A DNA stretch of 64,000 bases from Streptosporangium brasiliense (GCF_030811595.1 NZ_JAUSRB010000002.1:806001-870000); one strand, 5' to 3'. Counted from the first letter of the stretch, positions 46,094 through 55,919 are shown. Program-made: numbers and translations. Notes: generated by a model from the letters alone, not told the origin.

Positions 46094-49063
46094 CTACTCG
46101 CTGAAAGCGAGTTCGGCGGTCTCCGGTGACGCCGCGTCGAACGGCAGCACGAAGCGGTGCGGCCAGGACAGCACGCTCTCCAGCCAGCCCGCCCCCATCG
46201 TCTGGGCCACGTGCCGCAGCCGCTCGGCCGGGTCGACGCCGATCGTCACCGTGAGGATGTCCCGCTCCACGCCCTCGTGCCCGTCGTCGCCGAGGATCAC
46301 CCGCCAGGCCAGTGCCCGGTTGCGGTCCACCTCCATGGAGAGCGGGTGGTGACGCAGCGCCTTGGCCCGGTGGCCGAGCAGTTCGGCGCCGTTCGCGGGG
46401 CGGCTGAACAGCGGGTATTCCATGACCGGCGCGGCGCCGCGCGGGTTGGGCGCGGGCTGCCCGTGGGGGAACAGCCGGTCCACCTCGTGCAGCCAGCGGA
46501 CCTGCGGGATGACCCAGGCGGGGCCGGGCCGCTCGCCGACCTCCCGGTCGGGCCCCAGCAGCCGGGTCGCCGCCGTGGCCACCTGCTCGGTCAGCTTCAC
46601 CGGGTCGCTGACGGTCCGCAGCGACCACGCCCGGCGGCCCACGCTGCGCTCCACCGCCGTGGCGAGCAGGCATTCCCGCCGCCGCAGCGGGAGCTCGGCC
46701 CACAGGTCGGCCAGCGCCCGGGGGACCCCCGGGACCGGCCGGTCGGTGCAGAAGGCCAGCACCAGGGTGTCGGTCCAGATCCGCAGCCAGGCCCACTCGG
46801 GCGCGTCGGCGAGCAGGTCGGCCTCGCGGAGCTCGACGAGCGTGCACGCCCGGCCGGTCCTGCACTCCTGGCCGCACGCCGCCGAACGGCGGCCGCAGAT
46901 CGGCGGCATGTGGCCGGGGACCAGCCGCTCGCGGTCCTCCCCCAGCGGCACCTGGACCCGCAGCGGCCGGTCCATCCCGTCGGCGAAGACCGCCGCGACG
47001 CCCGGCTGCAACGAGACGACCTGCCGCGACTGCTCCTCGCTCAGGTTCATCGCGGCCCCCACGAGCTGCCGGTCGTCCTCGGCCGGGAGCCGGTGCACGA
47101 CCTTCAGCGCCGTGTTCTTCACGACGTCGGAGACCAGCTTGGTGGGGATCTGCTCGGCCACCACGATGCCCTCGCCGTACGCGCGGATCTCGGCGAGCAT
47201 GCCCGCCAGGAGCTCGACCGCGTGCGTGCTGGCCCGCCCGGCGCCGCGGTCGCGGAGCAGCCGGTGCGCCTCCTCGATCACGATGACGTGCCGGAGCCCG
47301 CTGCTCCGCTCCTTCCTGGCCCGCATCCGCAGGTGCTCGACGATCCGGATGATCAGCGTGCCCATCAGGAACGCCTTGTCCTCGTCGTTGGCCACGTCCT
47401 CGATCGCGAACACCACGTTGCGCTGGAGCAGGTCGCCGATGTCGGCCGGGTGGCCGCCCTCGAAGAACCGGCCCGCCGAGCCGACCCGCAGCGACCGCAG
47501 CCGCAGCGAGATGAAGCCCTCGACGTCGGCCTGGACCTCCTTGCCGTAGCCGATCTCCTTGATCACGTCCATCGCGTGCTGCTGTAACTGCTCAAGCGTC
47601 GGTACGGCGGGCCGCACGGCGGCGCCGGGAGCCGCCCAGCCGGTGACCACGTCCCAGCCGTTGGCCTCGTAGACCCGCTGCAGGGCGAGCGACATGATCT
47701 GCGGGAACGGCTCCTCGGCGTCGAAGGCCGCCATGAACAGCGCCCGGACCATGTCGATGTGGGCCTGGACCGGATAGCCGGGCTCCGGGGCGAGCGGGTT
47801 GACGCTGAACGGCACGCTGTCCGGGGCCGACGGGTTGATCACGGTCACCGGGGCGAGGTGCTCGACCCTGCCGCCCATCGCGGCGTACTCGGACTTGGCC
47901 GGCTCGATCGCCAGCCACGGGATGCCGGCCCCGGTGAGCTGCTCCAGCAGGTGCCTGACGGTCTGGGACTTGCCCGAGCCGGTGGCGCCGGTGATGAACG
48001 CGTGCCGGTTCAGGGTCGCCAGCGGGACCCGGAACGGGCCGACCCCCCTGTCCTGCCCGTCCAGGATCGACCCGAGGTCGATGGTTCTGGCGCCCGGCGT
48101 GACGTCCGCCTCGCTGGTCACGTCGAAGAAGCCCGAGTCGAGCACCCGGACCCCGGGCACCTCCCGGCGGGGCAGCCCGGCGAGCGCGGCCAGCGCCCCG
48201 GCGGTGGCCGCGAACGGGGCCGCGGTGCCGTCGGTGGGGTCCTGCAGGGTCACCGACAGCGCCTCGGCGAAGCCGTACACCGGACCGGCCAGCGCGCTGC
48301 GCAGGCGGTAGGGGTGGTGGCTCATCTCGGCCGAGCCGACCAGCACGGGGGCGATCTGGCGCAGCTCCTCGGGCCCGGCGGCGCCGGCCAGCACCCGCAC
48401 GCTCCAGAGCCCGGCCTCGCGGAAGGCGTCCAGCTCCTGCATGCGCCGCTCGGCCCGCTCGGCGTCGTAGCGCGAGCGCTCGGAGGCGTCGCCGTACTGT
48501 CTCAGCACGTTGAGCTGGGTCCGCAGATGCGCCACCTCGGCGTCCAGCAGGTCGGTCTGCTCGGCCACCACCAGCCAGGCGAACGGCCGGGACATGAGCG
48601 TGACCAGCGTGGACTCGAAGAGCGTGGGCCGCCTGAGCTCGTCGGCGTCCGGCTCGCGGCGGCCCCCGAGCGGCGGGGCCTGCCGGCCCGGACAGGCGGT
48701 CCAGGCCAGGTCGGACAGGTCGCGGAGCCACTCGTCGCCGATCCGCACGCCCCGGGCGCCACTGGGGAACAGCAGCGGCTCCGGGCCGGCGGGGAACGGC
48801 CCGCTCTCGGCGGCGGCCCGGCGCGGCGGGCGCGGCGGCGTCAGCGGCCCGGCGTTGGTGATGAGCTCCAGCGGGGCGCCGGAGCCCCGGGAGAGCCAGC
48901 CGGCCACGAACGGCCGGCCGCGCTGGGCTGCGGAGAGCACCGCGGGCAGGACGGTGACGAAGTCCCATTCCGCCGACGACGTGCGCGTGGGCGCAGCGAT
49001 CGCCTGGATCCGGTACCAGGGACCGGTCAGACCGGCCGGAGGACGGGACACGCTTGGCTGCAT
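46094..49063 (-). CDS. HerA/DUF87-type ATPase of a membrane cluster
   Basis: A 989-residue hexameric-type ATPase. An N-terminal domain of about 350 residues with a long coiled segment (VAHLRTQLNVLRQYGDASER) precedes the motor: Walker A GATGSGKS (Lys365), Walker B VIVIEEAH (Glu597-Glu598), then EIRAYGEGIVVAEQIPTKL and an arginine-finger region. A four-cysteine motif C-x6-C-x3-C-x5-C follows (CGRRSAACGQECRTGRAC), and a C-terminal 300-residue domain. HerA/FtsK/VirB4 relatives move DNA or protein through rings. The ATG at 49063 is chosen for its GGTGGAG site. Downstream member of the unit with the 656-residue protein; no nuclease (NurA) is nearby, so classical HerA-NurA repair is unlikely. Confidence 0.82.
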   Translation of the reverse strand: MQPSVSRPPAGLTGPWYRIQAIAAPTRTSSAEWDFVTVLPAVLSAAQRGRPFVAGWLSRGSGAPLELITNAGPLTPPRPPRRAAAESGPFPAGPEPLLFPSGARGVRIGDEWLRDLSDLAWTACPGRQAPPLGGRREPDADELRRPTLFESTLVTLMSRPFAWLVVAEQTDLLDAEVAHLRTQLNVLRQYGDASERSRYDAERAERRMQELDAFREAGLWSVRVLAGAAGPEELRQIAPVLVGSAEMSHHPYRLRSALAGPVYGFAEALSVTLQDPTDGTAAPFAATAGALAALAGLPRREVPGVRVLDSGFFDVTSEADVTPGARTIDLGSILDGQDRGVGPFRVPLATLNRHAFITGATGSGKSQTVRHLLEQLTGAGIPWLAIEPAKSEYAAMGGRVEHLAPVTVINPSAPDSVPFSVNPLAPEPGYPVQAHIDMVRALFMAAFDAEEPFPQIMSLALQRVYEANGWDVVTGWAAPGAAVRPAVPTLEQLQQHAMDVIKEIGYGKEVQADVEGFISLRLRSLRVGSAGRFFEGGHPADIGDLLQRNVVFAIEDVANDEDKAFLMGTLIIRIVEHLRMRARKERSSGLRHVIVIEEAHRLLRDRGAGRASTHAVELLAGMLAEIRAYGEGIVVAEQIPTKLVSDVVKNTALKVVHRLPAEDDRQLVGAAMNLSEEQSRQVVSLQPGVAAVFADGMDRPLRVQVPLGEDRERLVPGHMPPICGRRSAACGQECRTGRACTLVELREADLLADAPEWAWLRIWTDTLVLAFCTDRPVPGVPRALADLWAELPLRRRECLLATAVERSVGRRAWSLRTVSDPVKLTEQVATAATRLLGPDREVGERPGPAWVIPQVRWLHEVDRLFPHGQPAPNPRGAAPVMEYPLFSRPANGAELLGHRAKALRHHPLSMEVDRNRALAWRVILGDDGHEGVERDILTVTIGVDPAERLRHVAQTMGAGWLESVLSWPHRFVLPFDAASPETAELAFSE

Positions 49064-49235
49064 TTGGTCTCCACCCAGGGGACCCGGCCCGAGGCCGGGG
49101 GGTTGACGCTTCACGGACCGCCCCGCCGTACCGGCCGGCGGGGCTCCGGGGGCAGGTCACCCCAACAACCAAGGTCGAACCTTCCGAGGGGATCGCACCC
49201 CCGCATTGGCGATGCCATTACCACAAAGAGACGCT

Positions 49236-51206
49236 TCATTGGCGTCTGCGCCAGTCGAGCCGGGGTGGCGGCGGGCCCAGGTTCGGCGGGGCGTCCTCGA
49301 ACAGGCTCGGTTCGCGCGGCTCCGGCTGCTCCCGCTGCTCGCGCGGCTCCCGCGGCCCGGCGCCGTCCAGGACGGCCTCCTTGATCTCGTCGAACTCCCC
49401 CAGCGTCGTCTTCGGGAAGGTCAGTATCGCGGGGTTGGCGTCGGCGAGGCGGACCCGCCGTCCGTGGGCGGTGGCGTCGGTGACGATCACCGAGGTGGTG
49501 GGGAGCTGCTGGAGCTGGTGGGGCTCGACGAGGAACTCGCGGGAGCGGTGCAGCACCCGCTCGGTCTCCCCCATCGCCTTGGTCGCGCGGCGGCCCCACT
49601 CGGTGGACTCGGTGATGTCCTCCTTGAGGTCCGCACGGCTCACCTCCCGCCCGTCCTCGCCCTCCTCCGCCTGGCCGACGGTGGAGACGTAACCGCCGTC
49701 CATCCCGGCGCCGTCGGCGCTGATCGTCTCGGTGAGCTGGGCCAGCTCCAGCCGGTGCTCGGTGCCGACGTGCTCGCTGGCGATCCGGGCGTCCTCGGCG
49801 TTGCCCAGCCGCATGAACGTCACCGCCGCGTGCCCCCGGCCGAGCCGTTCCCGCACGGTCGGGGTGAGCGAGCGGTAGGTAAGCACCAGACCGGTCCGGG
49901 AGGTCTCGCAGGCGTCCATCAGCCGGTCGAGCACGTCACCGCGGAGCTTGTCCGCGCCCGCGACGATGATCGTGTGATACCAGGGCCGCTCGGAGGCGGG
50001 CGACTGGCGTAGGATGTGGGTGAGGGCGGTGGCCACGTAGGTCCCGAGGACCCGGTTGCCGAACACGCCCGCCTGCCGGTCCATCGACACCACCCGCAGG
50101 CGCGCCGGCGGCAGCCGTACCGCCTCCGAGCCGAGGGTCTCCAGCTTGCGCAGCTGGGACTCCAGCGCCCAGGCCCGCTCGATCACCACCCGGTCGCTGA
50201 CGCCCCGGCCGAACAGCGTGCCGATGCGCTCCAGCTGGCCGGCGGTGATCAGGCCGAACCTGAGGTCGTCGCGCGGGTCGCCGACCTGGGCCAGGGCCCG
50301 GAGGGCGGCGGTGACCTGGTTGATCGTGGCGTTCTCGCCGAGGACCTCCAGGACCCGCTCCAGGATCGCGTTGTCGAACGACAGGTCCCGGGTGGTGCGG
50401 TGCTCCTCGCTGACGCTCACCACGTGGGCGAGCACGTCGGCGAACGCCTCCGGGGGCAGCGTCGCGCCCAGGTCGAGCCTGGGGAGGTCCACCGGGAGCA
50501 CCCAGACCAGCGGGTCGTCCCCGCCCCTGCGCGCCAGCTCGACCAGGTCCTTGGCGATCGCGCCCTCGGACAGGTCGAGCACGGTCAGGTGGCCACCGCT
50601 GTAGAGCCGGGTCGCGCCGAGCAGGGTGATCAGCGCCGACCAGCCGGGCAGCGTGCCCCCGGCGACGTCGATCCGGTCGATCTCGTCCGGCACGGCCACC
50701 GCGTACCAGGTGAGCTGGCGGTCGTGGCGCTCCTTCTTCTCGGCCCACTCCCGGTAGCGGACGGCGTGCTCCTCCTGGGCGTGGAAGAGATCCCTGTCGC
50801 GCTCCTCCCGCTGCCGGGCGCCGACCGCCTGGCGCTCCCGGATCCGGTGGCGGACCGCCCTGTCGCCCTGGTGGATCGCGTATGTGCAGAAGACCGCCAC
50901 CCCGCCGGCGGCGATCAGCCCCACGGCGGCGAACGACCAGTTCAGCAGCTCGGTGACACCAAGCAGAAGGATCAGTACGGCGAGCCCCGCCACGAACACC
51001 CTGAAGATCTTCACCGGCCGGTTGAGCAGGTCCTCGTTGAGCCGTTCCCGGCGCACCCACTCGGGGTCGACCGGGTCGGCGGGGTCCTCGACGGGAGAGG
51101 GGCGTTTCGGGGCCGGGCCCGGATCAGGGTGCAGCAGGGCATACTGCCAGCCCAGGTAGATCCGGTCCGCCTGGAGCTGCGCATGCTCGGGATGCACGTC
51201 CGCCAC
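49236..51206 (-). CDS. Membrane partner protein with Walker-A-less motor-like domain
   Basis: A 656-residue protein. Cytoplasmic N-terminus, two membrane helices at about 65-110 (VFVAGLAVLILLLGVTELL, then FAAVGLIAAGGVAVF), a charged coiled-coil-like segment (RIRERQAVGARQREERDRDL), then a long cytoplasmic part. Its later region, YHTIIVAGADKLRGDVLDRLMDACETS, LVLTYRSL and FMRLGNAEDARIASEHVG, resembles the second half of VirD4/TraM-type motor proteins, but no P-loop is visible, so it is probably an inactive motor-like scaffold. The C-terminus has REPREQREQPEPREP repeats. GTG 51206 follows GGAGG. First gene of the unit with the HerA-type ATPase, 172 bases upstream of it; that gap shows nothing else. 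Confidence 0.7.
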   Translation of the reverse strand: MADVHPEHAQLQADRIYLGWQYALLHPDPGPAPKRPSPVEDPADPVDPEWVRRERLNEDLLNRPVKIFRVFVAGLAVLILLLGVTELLNWSFAAVGLIAAGGVAVFCTYAIHQGDRAVRHRIRERQAVGARQREERDRDLFHAQEEHAVRYREWAEKKERHDRQLTWYAVAVPDEIDRIDVAGGTLPGWSALITLLGATRLYSGGHLTVLDLSEGAIAKDLVELARRGGDDPLVWVLPVDLPRLDLGATLPPEAFADVLAHVVSVSEEHRTTRDLSFDNAILERVLEVLGENATINQVTAALRALAQVGDPRDDLRFGLITAGQLERIGTLFGRGVSDRVVIERAWALESQLRKLETLGSEAVRLPPARLRVVSMDRQAGVFGNRVLGTYVATALTHILRQSPASERPWYHTIIVAGADKLRGDVLDRLMDACETSRTGLVLTYRSLTPTVRERLGRGHAAVTFMRLGNAEDARIASEHVGTEHRLELAQLTETISADGAGMDGGYVSTVGQAEEGEDGREVSRADLKEDITESTEWGRRATKAMGETERVLHRSREFLVEPHQLQQLPTTSVIVTDATAHGRRVRLADANPAILTFPKTTLGEFDEIKEAVLDGAGPREPREQREQPEPREPSLFEDAPPNLGPPPPRLDWRRRQ

Positions 51207-51371
51207 GGAACCTCCGCCATAGGGCTCTCGCCGCCTCGGTGACAGCGTAAGAGTTAGACCTCCTATTCGGGCAGCGTTCCCGTCAATCCGCTGCATTTTC
51301 CCCATGTTTAGTGCCACTTATGGGGTGTATGAGTCGGTTGGGGTGGAGGTCAGCGATTACCATCCTTTGTC

Positions 51372-52019
51372 ATGACGTCTCCCCCCGGTGGCGAAACCAG
51401 CCGACGACGCCCGATCGCAGTGCCGGCCGCCGCCCTGGTCATAGCCACCGGCCTGGGGATCACCGCGGCGCTCGGCGGGTTCGGCGAAGCCCCCGACGAA
51501 CCCCCCAAACAGCTCGGCCCAGGCTCCAGCCTTGACCAGGGCGAGTTCATGACCAAGTTCGTGGAGTACAGGTCGCTGTTCCAGCGCGACCCGTTCGGCG
51601 GCCATGGCAAGCGCTTCGTCGAGATCGAGCTTGAGATCACGAACAAGAGCGACGAGACCACCGGCGTGGGAGCGCCCCGCAACGGGAAATCACCGGGTTT
51701 CTTCTTCGCCGAGTCCCTGCTGAAGATGACTCCGGAGATCAAGAGTGAGAACGGGCCGCTCATCACCATTCCGGACGAGGGCGTGCCGAGCAGGCAGTTG
51801 CACCCGGGGATGACCTCCACCGTCGTGGTCAGATACGAGCTGCCGGACGGGGACCGCCCGCCCAGGAAGATCCAGCTCGACGTCGGCACCTTCGAGCTGA
51901 CGGAGGGGTTCATGCTCGGCTCCGCCTGGAGCCTGGTCAAGGACGGCGACGACCCGGACTCCCCGCCCGAGGTGGCGGCGCAGGTCACCCTCCCCGTCAA
52001 GCAAGGAGGGACCCTGTGA
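51372..52019 (+). CDS. Single-pass membrane protein with extracellular beta domain (first of three)
   Basis: A 215-residue protein: short cytoplasmic N-terminus, one membrane helix at about 14-36 (IAVPAAALVIATGLGITAALGG), and an outer domain with alternating strands, RFVEIELEITNKSDETTGVG, STVVVRYELP and IQLDVGTFELTEG, similar to DUF4352-type immunoglobulin-like folds. It is transcribed away from the ATPase unit, and the 165-bp divergent region between them is a shared promoter. The stop overlaps the next start (GTGA). No ribosome site was found close to the ATG. Function unknown. Confidence 0.7.
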   Translation: MTSPPGGETSRRRPIAVPAAALVIATGLGITAALGGFGEAPDEPPKQLGPGSSLDQGEFMTKFVEYRSLFQRDPFGGHGKRFVEIELEITNKSDETTGVGAPRNGKSPGFFFAESLLKMTPEIKSENGPLITIPDEGVPSRQLHPGMTSTVVVRYELPDGDRPPRKIQLDVGTFELTEGFMLGSAWSLVKDGDDPDSPPEVAAQVTLPVKQGGTL

Positions 52020-52675
52020 CGAGCACCGAGACCCCGGCCCGGCCCGAGCAGGCCGCCGGTCGCCGGGCCCCCGCCCCGCCGAGCCGGTGGCGCCGGGCGG
52101 GCGTCCTGAGCATCGGCGTGGCGCTGGCGGCGGCGGCGGTCGGCCTGCAGACGCTCGGCCTGGACCGGGATGCCCGCACGGCCCACCTGACCTGGACCGG
52201 AGGCGTCGGCGAGGAGGTCTCCGCCTCCCGCTTCTCCGCACGGGTCAAGGCCGTGCACGCCGCCAAGGCCATCGAGGCGACGGGTCTGAGCGGCGCGGTG
52301 GAACGGGCCACCACCTCCGGGATCTTCCTGATCGCCGAGGTGGGGGCGACGGCCAACCGGGAACCGCAGAAGTTCGCCACCCCGACGCTGCTGGTCGAGG
52401 ACGGCAAGCGCTACGCGGCCACCGACAAGGTCGACGCCTCCAAGACCATCACCAACCCCTTCATCCAGGTGGGCTGGTGGGCCGAGAGCGTGGCGATCTT
52501 CGAGGTCCCGGTGGCCGCCCTGCCGGGATCCCGGCTCGTGCTCGCCCCGAAGAACGGGTTCATCGGAGAGGCGCTCCTGCCCGAGGTGGAGATCGACCTG
52601 GGCCTCGACGAGTCCGCCGCACAGCGCCTGATCTCGAACGCGAAGGACGTCTACCAGTTGGCGAGCAAGAAGTGA
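52016..52675 (+). CDS. Single-pass membrane protein (second of three)
   Basis: A 219-residue protein with GTG start, GGAGG 6 bases upstream and a 4-base overlap with the preceding gene. One membrane helix at about 28-48 (AGVLSIGVALAAAAVGLQTL), then an outer domain with SGIFLIAEVGATANREPQ, TLLVEDGKRYAATDKVD and GWWAESVAIFEVPVAALPG, again of DUF4352-like appearance. It shares topology with its two neighbours, and the three form a coupled operon. Function unknown; a complex with the polytopic protein at 54476 and the ATPase unit is inferred from arrangement. Confidence 0.7.
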   Translation: MTSTETPARPEQAAGRRAPAPPSRWRRAGVLSIGVALAAAAVGLQTLGLDRDARTAHLTWTGGVGEEVSASRFSARVKAVHAAKAIEATGLSGAVERATTSGIFLIAEVGATANREPQKFATPTLLVEDGKRYAATDKVDASKTITNPFIQVGWWAESVAIFEVPVAALPGSRLVLAPKNGFIGEALLPEVEIDLGLDESAAQRLISNAKDVYQLASKK

Positions 52676-54486
52676 CGGGCACGCCGCACTCGGAGAACGA
52701 GGGCAGCCCCGACTGGTTCACCCCTCAGGAGAAGCGGTCCCCCGGAGAGCACCGGCCCCCCTCGGAGACCGGCCTCCCCCCAGAGCTCCGCTCACCCCAG
52801 AAGACCCGGTCACCCCTGGAAGAGGGTTTCCCCCCGGAGACCTGGTCACCTCTGGAGACGGGTTTCCCCCCGGAGACCCGGTCACCCCTCGAAGGTGGTT
52901 TCCCCCCGGAGACCCGACCGCTGGGGGACGACCGCCCCGCCACCCCCTCACGGGAGTCCCACCAGGATGCCTCCTGGTCCAGCGGTGCCTGGCCCACGCC
53001 TCCGGCCCCCGGCGCCCAGGCCGCACCGCAGACATCCCCTGGCCCCGGCGCCCACCCAGGCACGCCCACGCCCGGGACCCACCCCATGGCCCCACCCCCT
53101 GGCCCCGGCGCGTCCGCGCCCGCGTCCGCCGCCGGCGCCCACGCCGCCCCGCAGACGTCCCCTGGCCCCGGCGCCCACGCTGCGCCACAGCCATACCCCA
53201 CGCCCGCCGGCCACCCCGGCGCGCCTGCATCCGGGGCCCACGCCACGGCCCCACACCACGGTGCCCACGCCGCCCCGCAGGCACCGCCTCCTGGCCCCGG
53301 CGGTCACCCCGGCTCGCCCACACCCGAAACCCACCCCGTGGCCCCACCCGCCGGGGCCCACGCCACGCCGCAGGCGCCCCCTGGCCCCGGTGCGCCCGTC
53401 CCCGGCGGCCATGCCGTACCGCCGCTCGCGCCGGAGATGCGCCCTCTGCCCGGCTCGAGCCCTGGCGGCCATACCCCACCGCCCAGCCCCGGGGGCCGCC
53501 CCCCGGGTCCCGGCCGCCGCGAGCCCGGCGGTCCCCCGAACCCGTCTGGGCGTCCGGAGGCTCCCCGGGGCCGTTCCGGCGGGACCCCGCTCCCAGGGCT
53601 TCCGATTGACGCCAACTGGACGCCCGGCCCCCGGCGGGCCTTCTCCGACGAGCAGGTCTGGCCACCCGTACCGAGGCCCGTGAGCGAGCCCTCGGACCCC
53701 TCGACCCAGCCGTTCCCCGCCGTCCCGAGCACCCCGCTGCCCAGGCCCGCTCCCCCGGCCGCGCCCGGAGCCGGGGCGACCGTACCGGGAGCCGCACCCG
53801 TTCCCGCGGCCGGGGCGACCGTCCCCGGACCCACAGCCGGGACCGGGACCGGAGCCGCGGCCGGGACTCCGGCCGTGCCGGAGGAGGCCGCCCCGGCCGC
53901 CGACCCCGTCCCGCCGCGACGCCGTACGGCGCTGCGGATCGGCGGCGCGGTGCTCGCCGTGGCGCTGGGCATGGGGATCCCCACCTGGAACGGGTACGTC
54001 TTCTACCGGAGCGGCAATCCCGCCTACCAGATCCACACCGTGGCCGCCGGAGGCACCGGGACGCTCATGAACGTGGCCTGGAAGGTCAAGGTGGAGCAGG
54101 CCGACAACCTTCCGGGCGCGCGTCCGATCAAGGCCGACCAGCGGTGGCTGAAGATCACGGTGACCAGGACGTCGCTGAACACCGAGGGCGTGATCCGGCG
54201 GGGCGACCCCACGGTGAAGGTCAAGCACCCCGACGGCCGCGCGTGGCAGACCGAGACCGTCGGCAACACCCTGCCCGTGGAGGTCAAGGACCACAAGATC
54301 GGCACCGGCTACGACTACAACCTGGTCAGCCTGGTGCCCCAGAGCGTGGCCGGCAAGGTCGAGGTCGAGGTCCTGCCGAGCACGATCCGGGTGCCGCTGG
54401 AGGAGGAGTCCGTGGAGGACATGTTCAAGCGGGTGGGGACGGAGAAGAACGACCCGCAGGACCAGGTGCTGCTGTTCAGGCGGTGA
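52672..54486 (+). CDS. Single-pass membrane protein with very long Pro-rich cytoplasmic tail (third of three)
   Basis: A 604-residue protein, GTG start overlapping the previous stop (GTGA). Residues 1-425 are a low-complexity Pro/Gly/Ala/His-rich tail, including 12-residue repeats of the type SPLETGFPPETR at about 35-85 and many GPGAHxxP units. A membrane helix follows at about 428-448 (ALRIGGAVLAVALGMGI), then an outer beta domain with LMNVAWKVKVEQADNLPGA, WLKITVTRTSLNTEGV and VEVEVLPSTIRVPLEEE. The tail is the kind that tethers or recruits cytoplasmic partners. Its 3' end overlaps the convergent membrane gene by 11 bases. Function unknown. Confidence 0.7.
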   Translation: MTGTPHSENEGSPDWFTPQEKRSPGEHRPPSETGLPPELRSPQKTRSPLEEGFPPETWSPLETGFPPETRSPLEGGFPPETRPLGDDRPATPSRESHQDASWSSGAWPTPPAPGAQAAPQTSPGPGAHPGTPTPGTHPMAPPPGPGASAPASAAGAHAAPQTSPGPGAHAAPQPYPTPAGHPGAPASGAHATAPHHGAHAAPQAPPPGPGGHPGSPTPETHPVAPPAGAHATPQAPPGPGAPVPGGHAVPPLAPEMRPLPGSSPGGHTPPPSPGGRPPGPGRREPGGPPNPSGRPEAPRGRSGGTPLPGLPIDANWTPGPRRAFSDEQVWPPVPRPVSEPSDPSTQPFPAVPSTPLPRPAPPAAPGAGATVPGAAPVPAAGATVPGPTAGTGTGAAAGTPAVPEEAAPAADPVPPRRRTALRIGGAVLAVALGMGIPTWNGYVFYRSGNPAYQIHTVAAGGTGTLMNVAWKVKVEQADNLPGARPIKADQRWLKITVTRTSLNTEGVIRRGDPTVKVKHPDGRAWQTETVGNTLPVEVKDHKIGTGYDYNLVSLVPQSVAGKVEVEVLPSTIRVPLEEESVEDMFKRVGTEKNDPQDQVLLFRR

Positions 54487-55780
54487 GCGTCTCCCCCGCC
54501 TCGCGGCTGCGGGTGGCGGCGATGTCGAACGTGGCCGCCAGCAGGCAGGTCGTCAGCACCGCCACGACCAGGTCCTCGACGAAGTCGAGGGGCGGGCCGG
54601 TGATCAGCCAGAGGTAGGGCTCCTCGCTGCCGATCAGCGTCCGCAGCCCGCGGTGGGCGTAGTCGCCTCCCACCCGGAGCGCGACGTAGCACAGGCAGAA
54701 CATGCCGAACAGCGCGGCGCCACCGCGGGCGGCGAGCCGGAAGGCGTTCGCGGGCGGGACCCAGCGCTCCTGGAACCCGGTCGTGGCCCGGGTCATGGTG
54801 TTGCGGGTCAGGGTGTGCGTCTGTTCCATCCGGTCGGCCACGGCGTCCAGCCGGGTCCCCCGCACGACCGCCCGGGTGTCCTCGGCGAAGGCGCCGTAGA
54901 CCAGCGAGGCGACCGTGAGCCAGGTCAGTGGCACGATCAGCCCGTCCACGATGTGCGGCCAGACCTCGCCGACCCCGTCCCAGAACGCCTTCCACCACGG
55001 AATGCTCTTCTCGGCGTCCTCGATCCAGCCGCTGACCGCGGCTATGACGGAGCGGTGCGACAGCCAGTCGGCCCGCGCGCCGGTGAAGGTGAACATCGCG
55101 TTGATGCTGTAGAAGGCGAAAGCCAGCTCGAAGAACGTGGTGAGGAGGCCGCTGCCCTTGACCTTGTCGTTGGCGTGCCACCAGCCGAACAGCGTCTTGA
55201 GCAGGTACGCCACCACGGCGATGGCGATGGACAGCCGCACGTCCAGCCCGATGAGGGCGGTGCCCCCCTGGCCCTGGACCCCGGCGAAGGCTCCCTTGAG
55301 GTCCTGGTCGGCCTGGTTCACCAGGTCGAGCGTGGCGAACTCGCGCGCGTCCTCCCCCTGGAAGTTCCAGGCCATGTAGATCGTGGCGAAGACGAGCGTG
55401 GCCCGGTTGAGCGCGCCGAACATGCTCTCGTCGGCCTCGCCGCCCTCCCGCCGCGCCCGGATCTCCCGGAGCGCGCCGCGCACCGCGTGCAGCATGCCGA
55501 CCATGACCACGAGCTCGTTCAGCACGATCAGTGTGAAGATCAGCATCGTGATGGCGAACCGCAGTTGCTGGTAGTCGCCGTGGGCGACCTCGGTCCCCGT
55601 CCACAGCAGGGCGGCGCGGACCGCCCGCCCCGCCGAGAACCAGATCACCAGTGAGAGCGCGCAGGCGCCGAGGATCCTGAGCGTGTGCAGGGGCAGGGAG
55701 TACGCCGTGAGCGTGGCCTGCGCCCGGCCGGCGGCTCGCGGCGGGGATGACGGCGTGGGCATAACAGACGTTCCGGACAC
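54476..55780 (-). CDS. Polytopic membrane protein of the cluster
   Basis: A 434-residue integral membrane protein with about seven helices, for example ILGACALSLVIWFSAGRAV, FAITMLIFTLIVLNELVVMVGML, LSIAIAVVAYLLKTLFGWW and FVEDLVVAVLTTCLLAATF, and a central cytoplasmic loop rich in charged residues. GTG 55780 is used: TACGAT lies 7 bases before it (leaderless); ATG 55762 is the alternative. No family recognised. Its convergent overlap with the third single-pass gene and absence of other functional context suggest it belongs to the same system. Confidence 0.65.
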   Translation of the reverse strand: MSGTSVMPTPSSPPRAAGRAQATLTAYSLPLHTLRILGACALSLVIWFSAGRAVRAALLWTGTEVAHGDYQQLRFAITMLIFTLIVLNELVVMVGMLHAVRGALREIRARREGGEADESMFGALNRATLVFATIYMAWNFQGEDAREFATLDLVNQADQDLKGAFAGVQGQGGTALIGLDVRLSIAIAVVAYLLKTLFGWWHANDKVKGSGLLTTFFELAFAFYSINAMFTFTGARADWLSHRSVIAAVSGWIEDAEKSIPWWKAFWDGVGEVWPHIVDGLIVPLTWLTVASLVYGAFAEDTRAVVRGTRLDAVADRMEQTHTLTRNTMTRATTGFQERWVPPANAFRLAARGGAALFGMFCLCYVALRVGGDYAHRGLRTLIGSEEPYLWLITGPPLDFVEDLVVAVLTTCLLAATFDIAATRSREAGETLTA

Positions 55781-55919
55781 TCGATGAATCGTAGCGACCC
55801 GCCGTGACCGGCCACAGCGAAACGCCCGCCCGATCCGCCCGACCGGACCCGGCGGAGCGGACGGCCCGGCCGGCGCCGAGCACGCCAGGTCCCGGTCAGG
55901 TCCCGGCCCCGGCCCCGGT

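Noticed and set aside
46094..51206. Reading the ATPase unit as a HerA-NurA DNA repair or Sir2-HerA defence system
   Set aside because: No NurA, Sir2 or other nuclease gene is adjacent, and the partner is a membrane protein without a nuclease fold.
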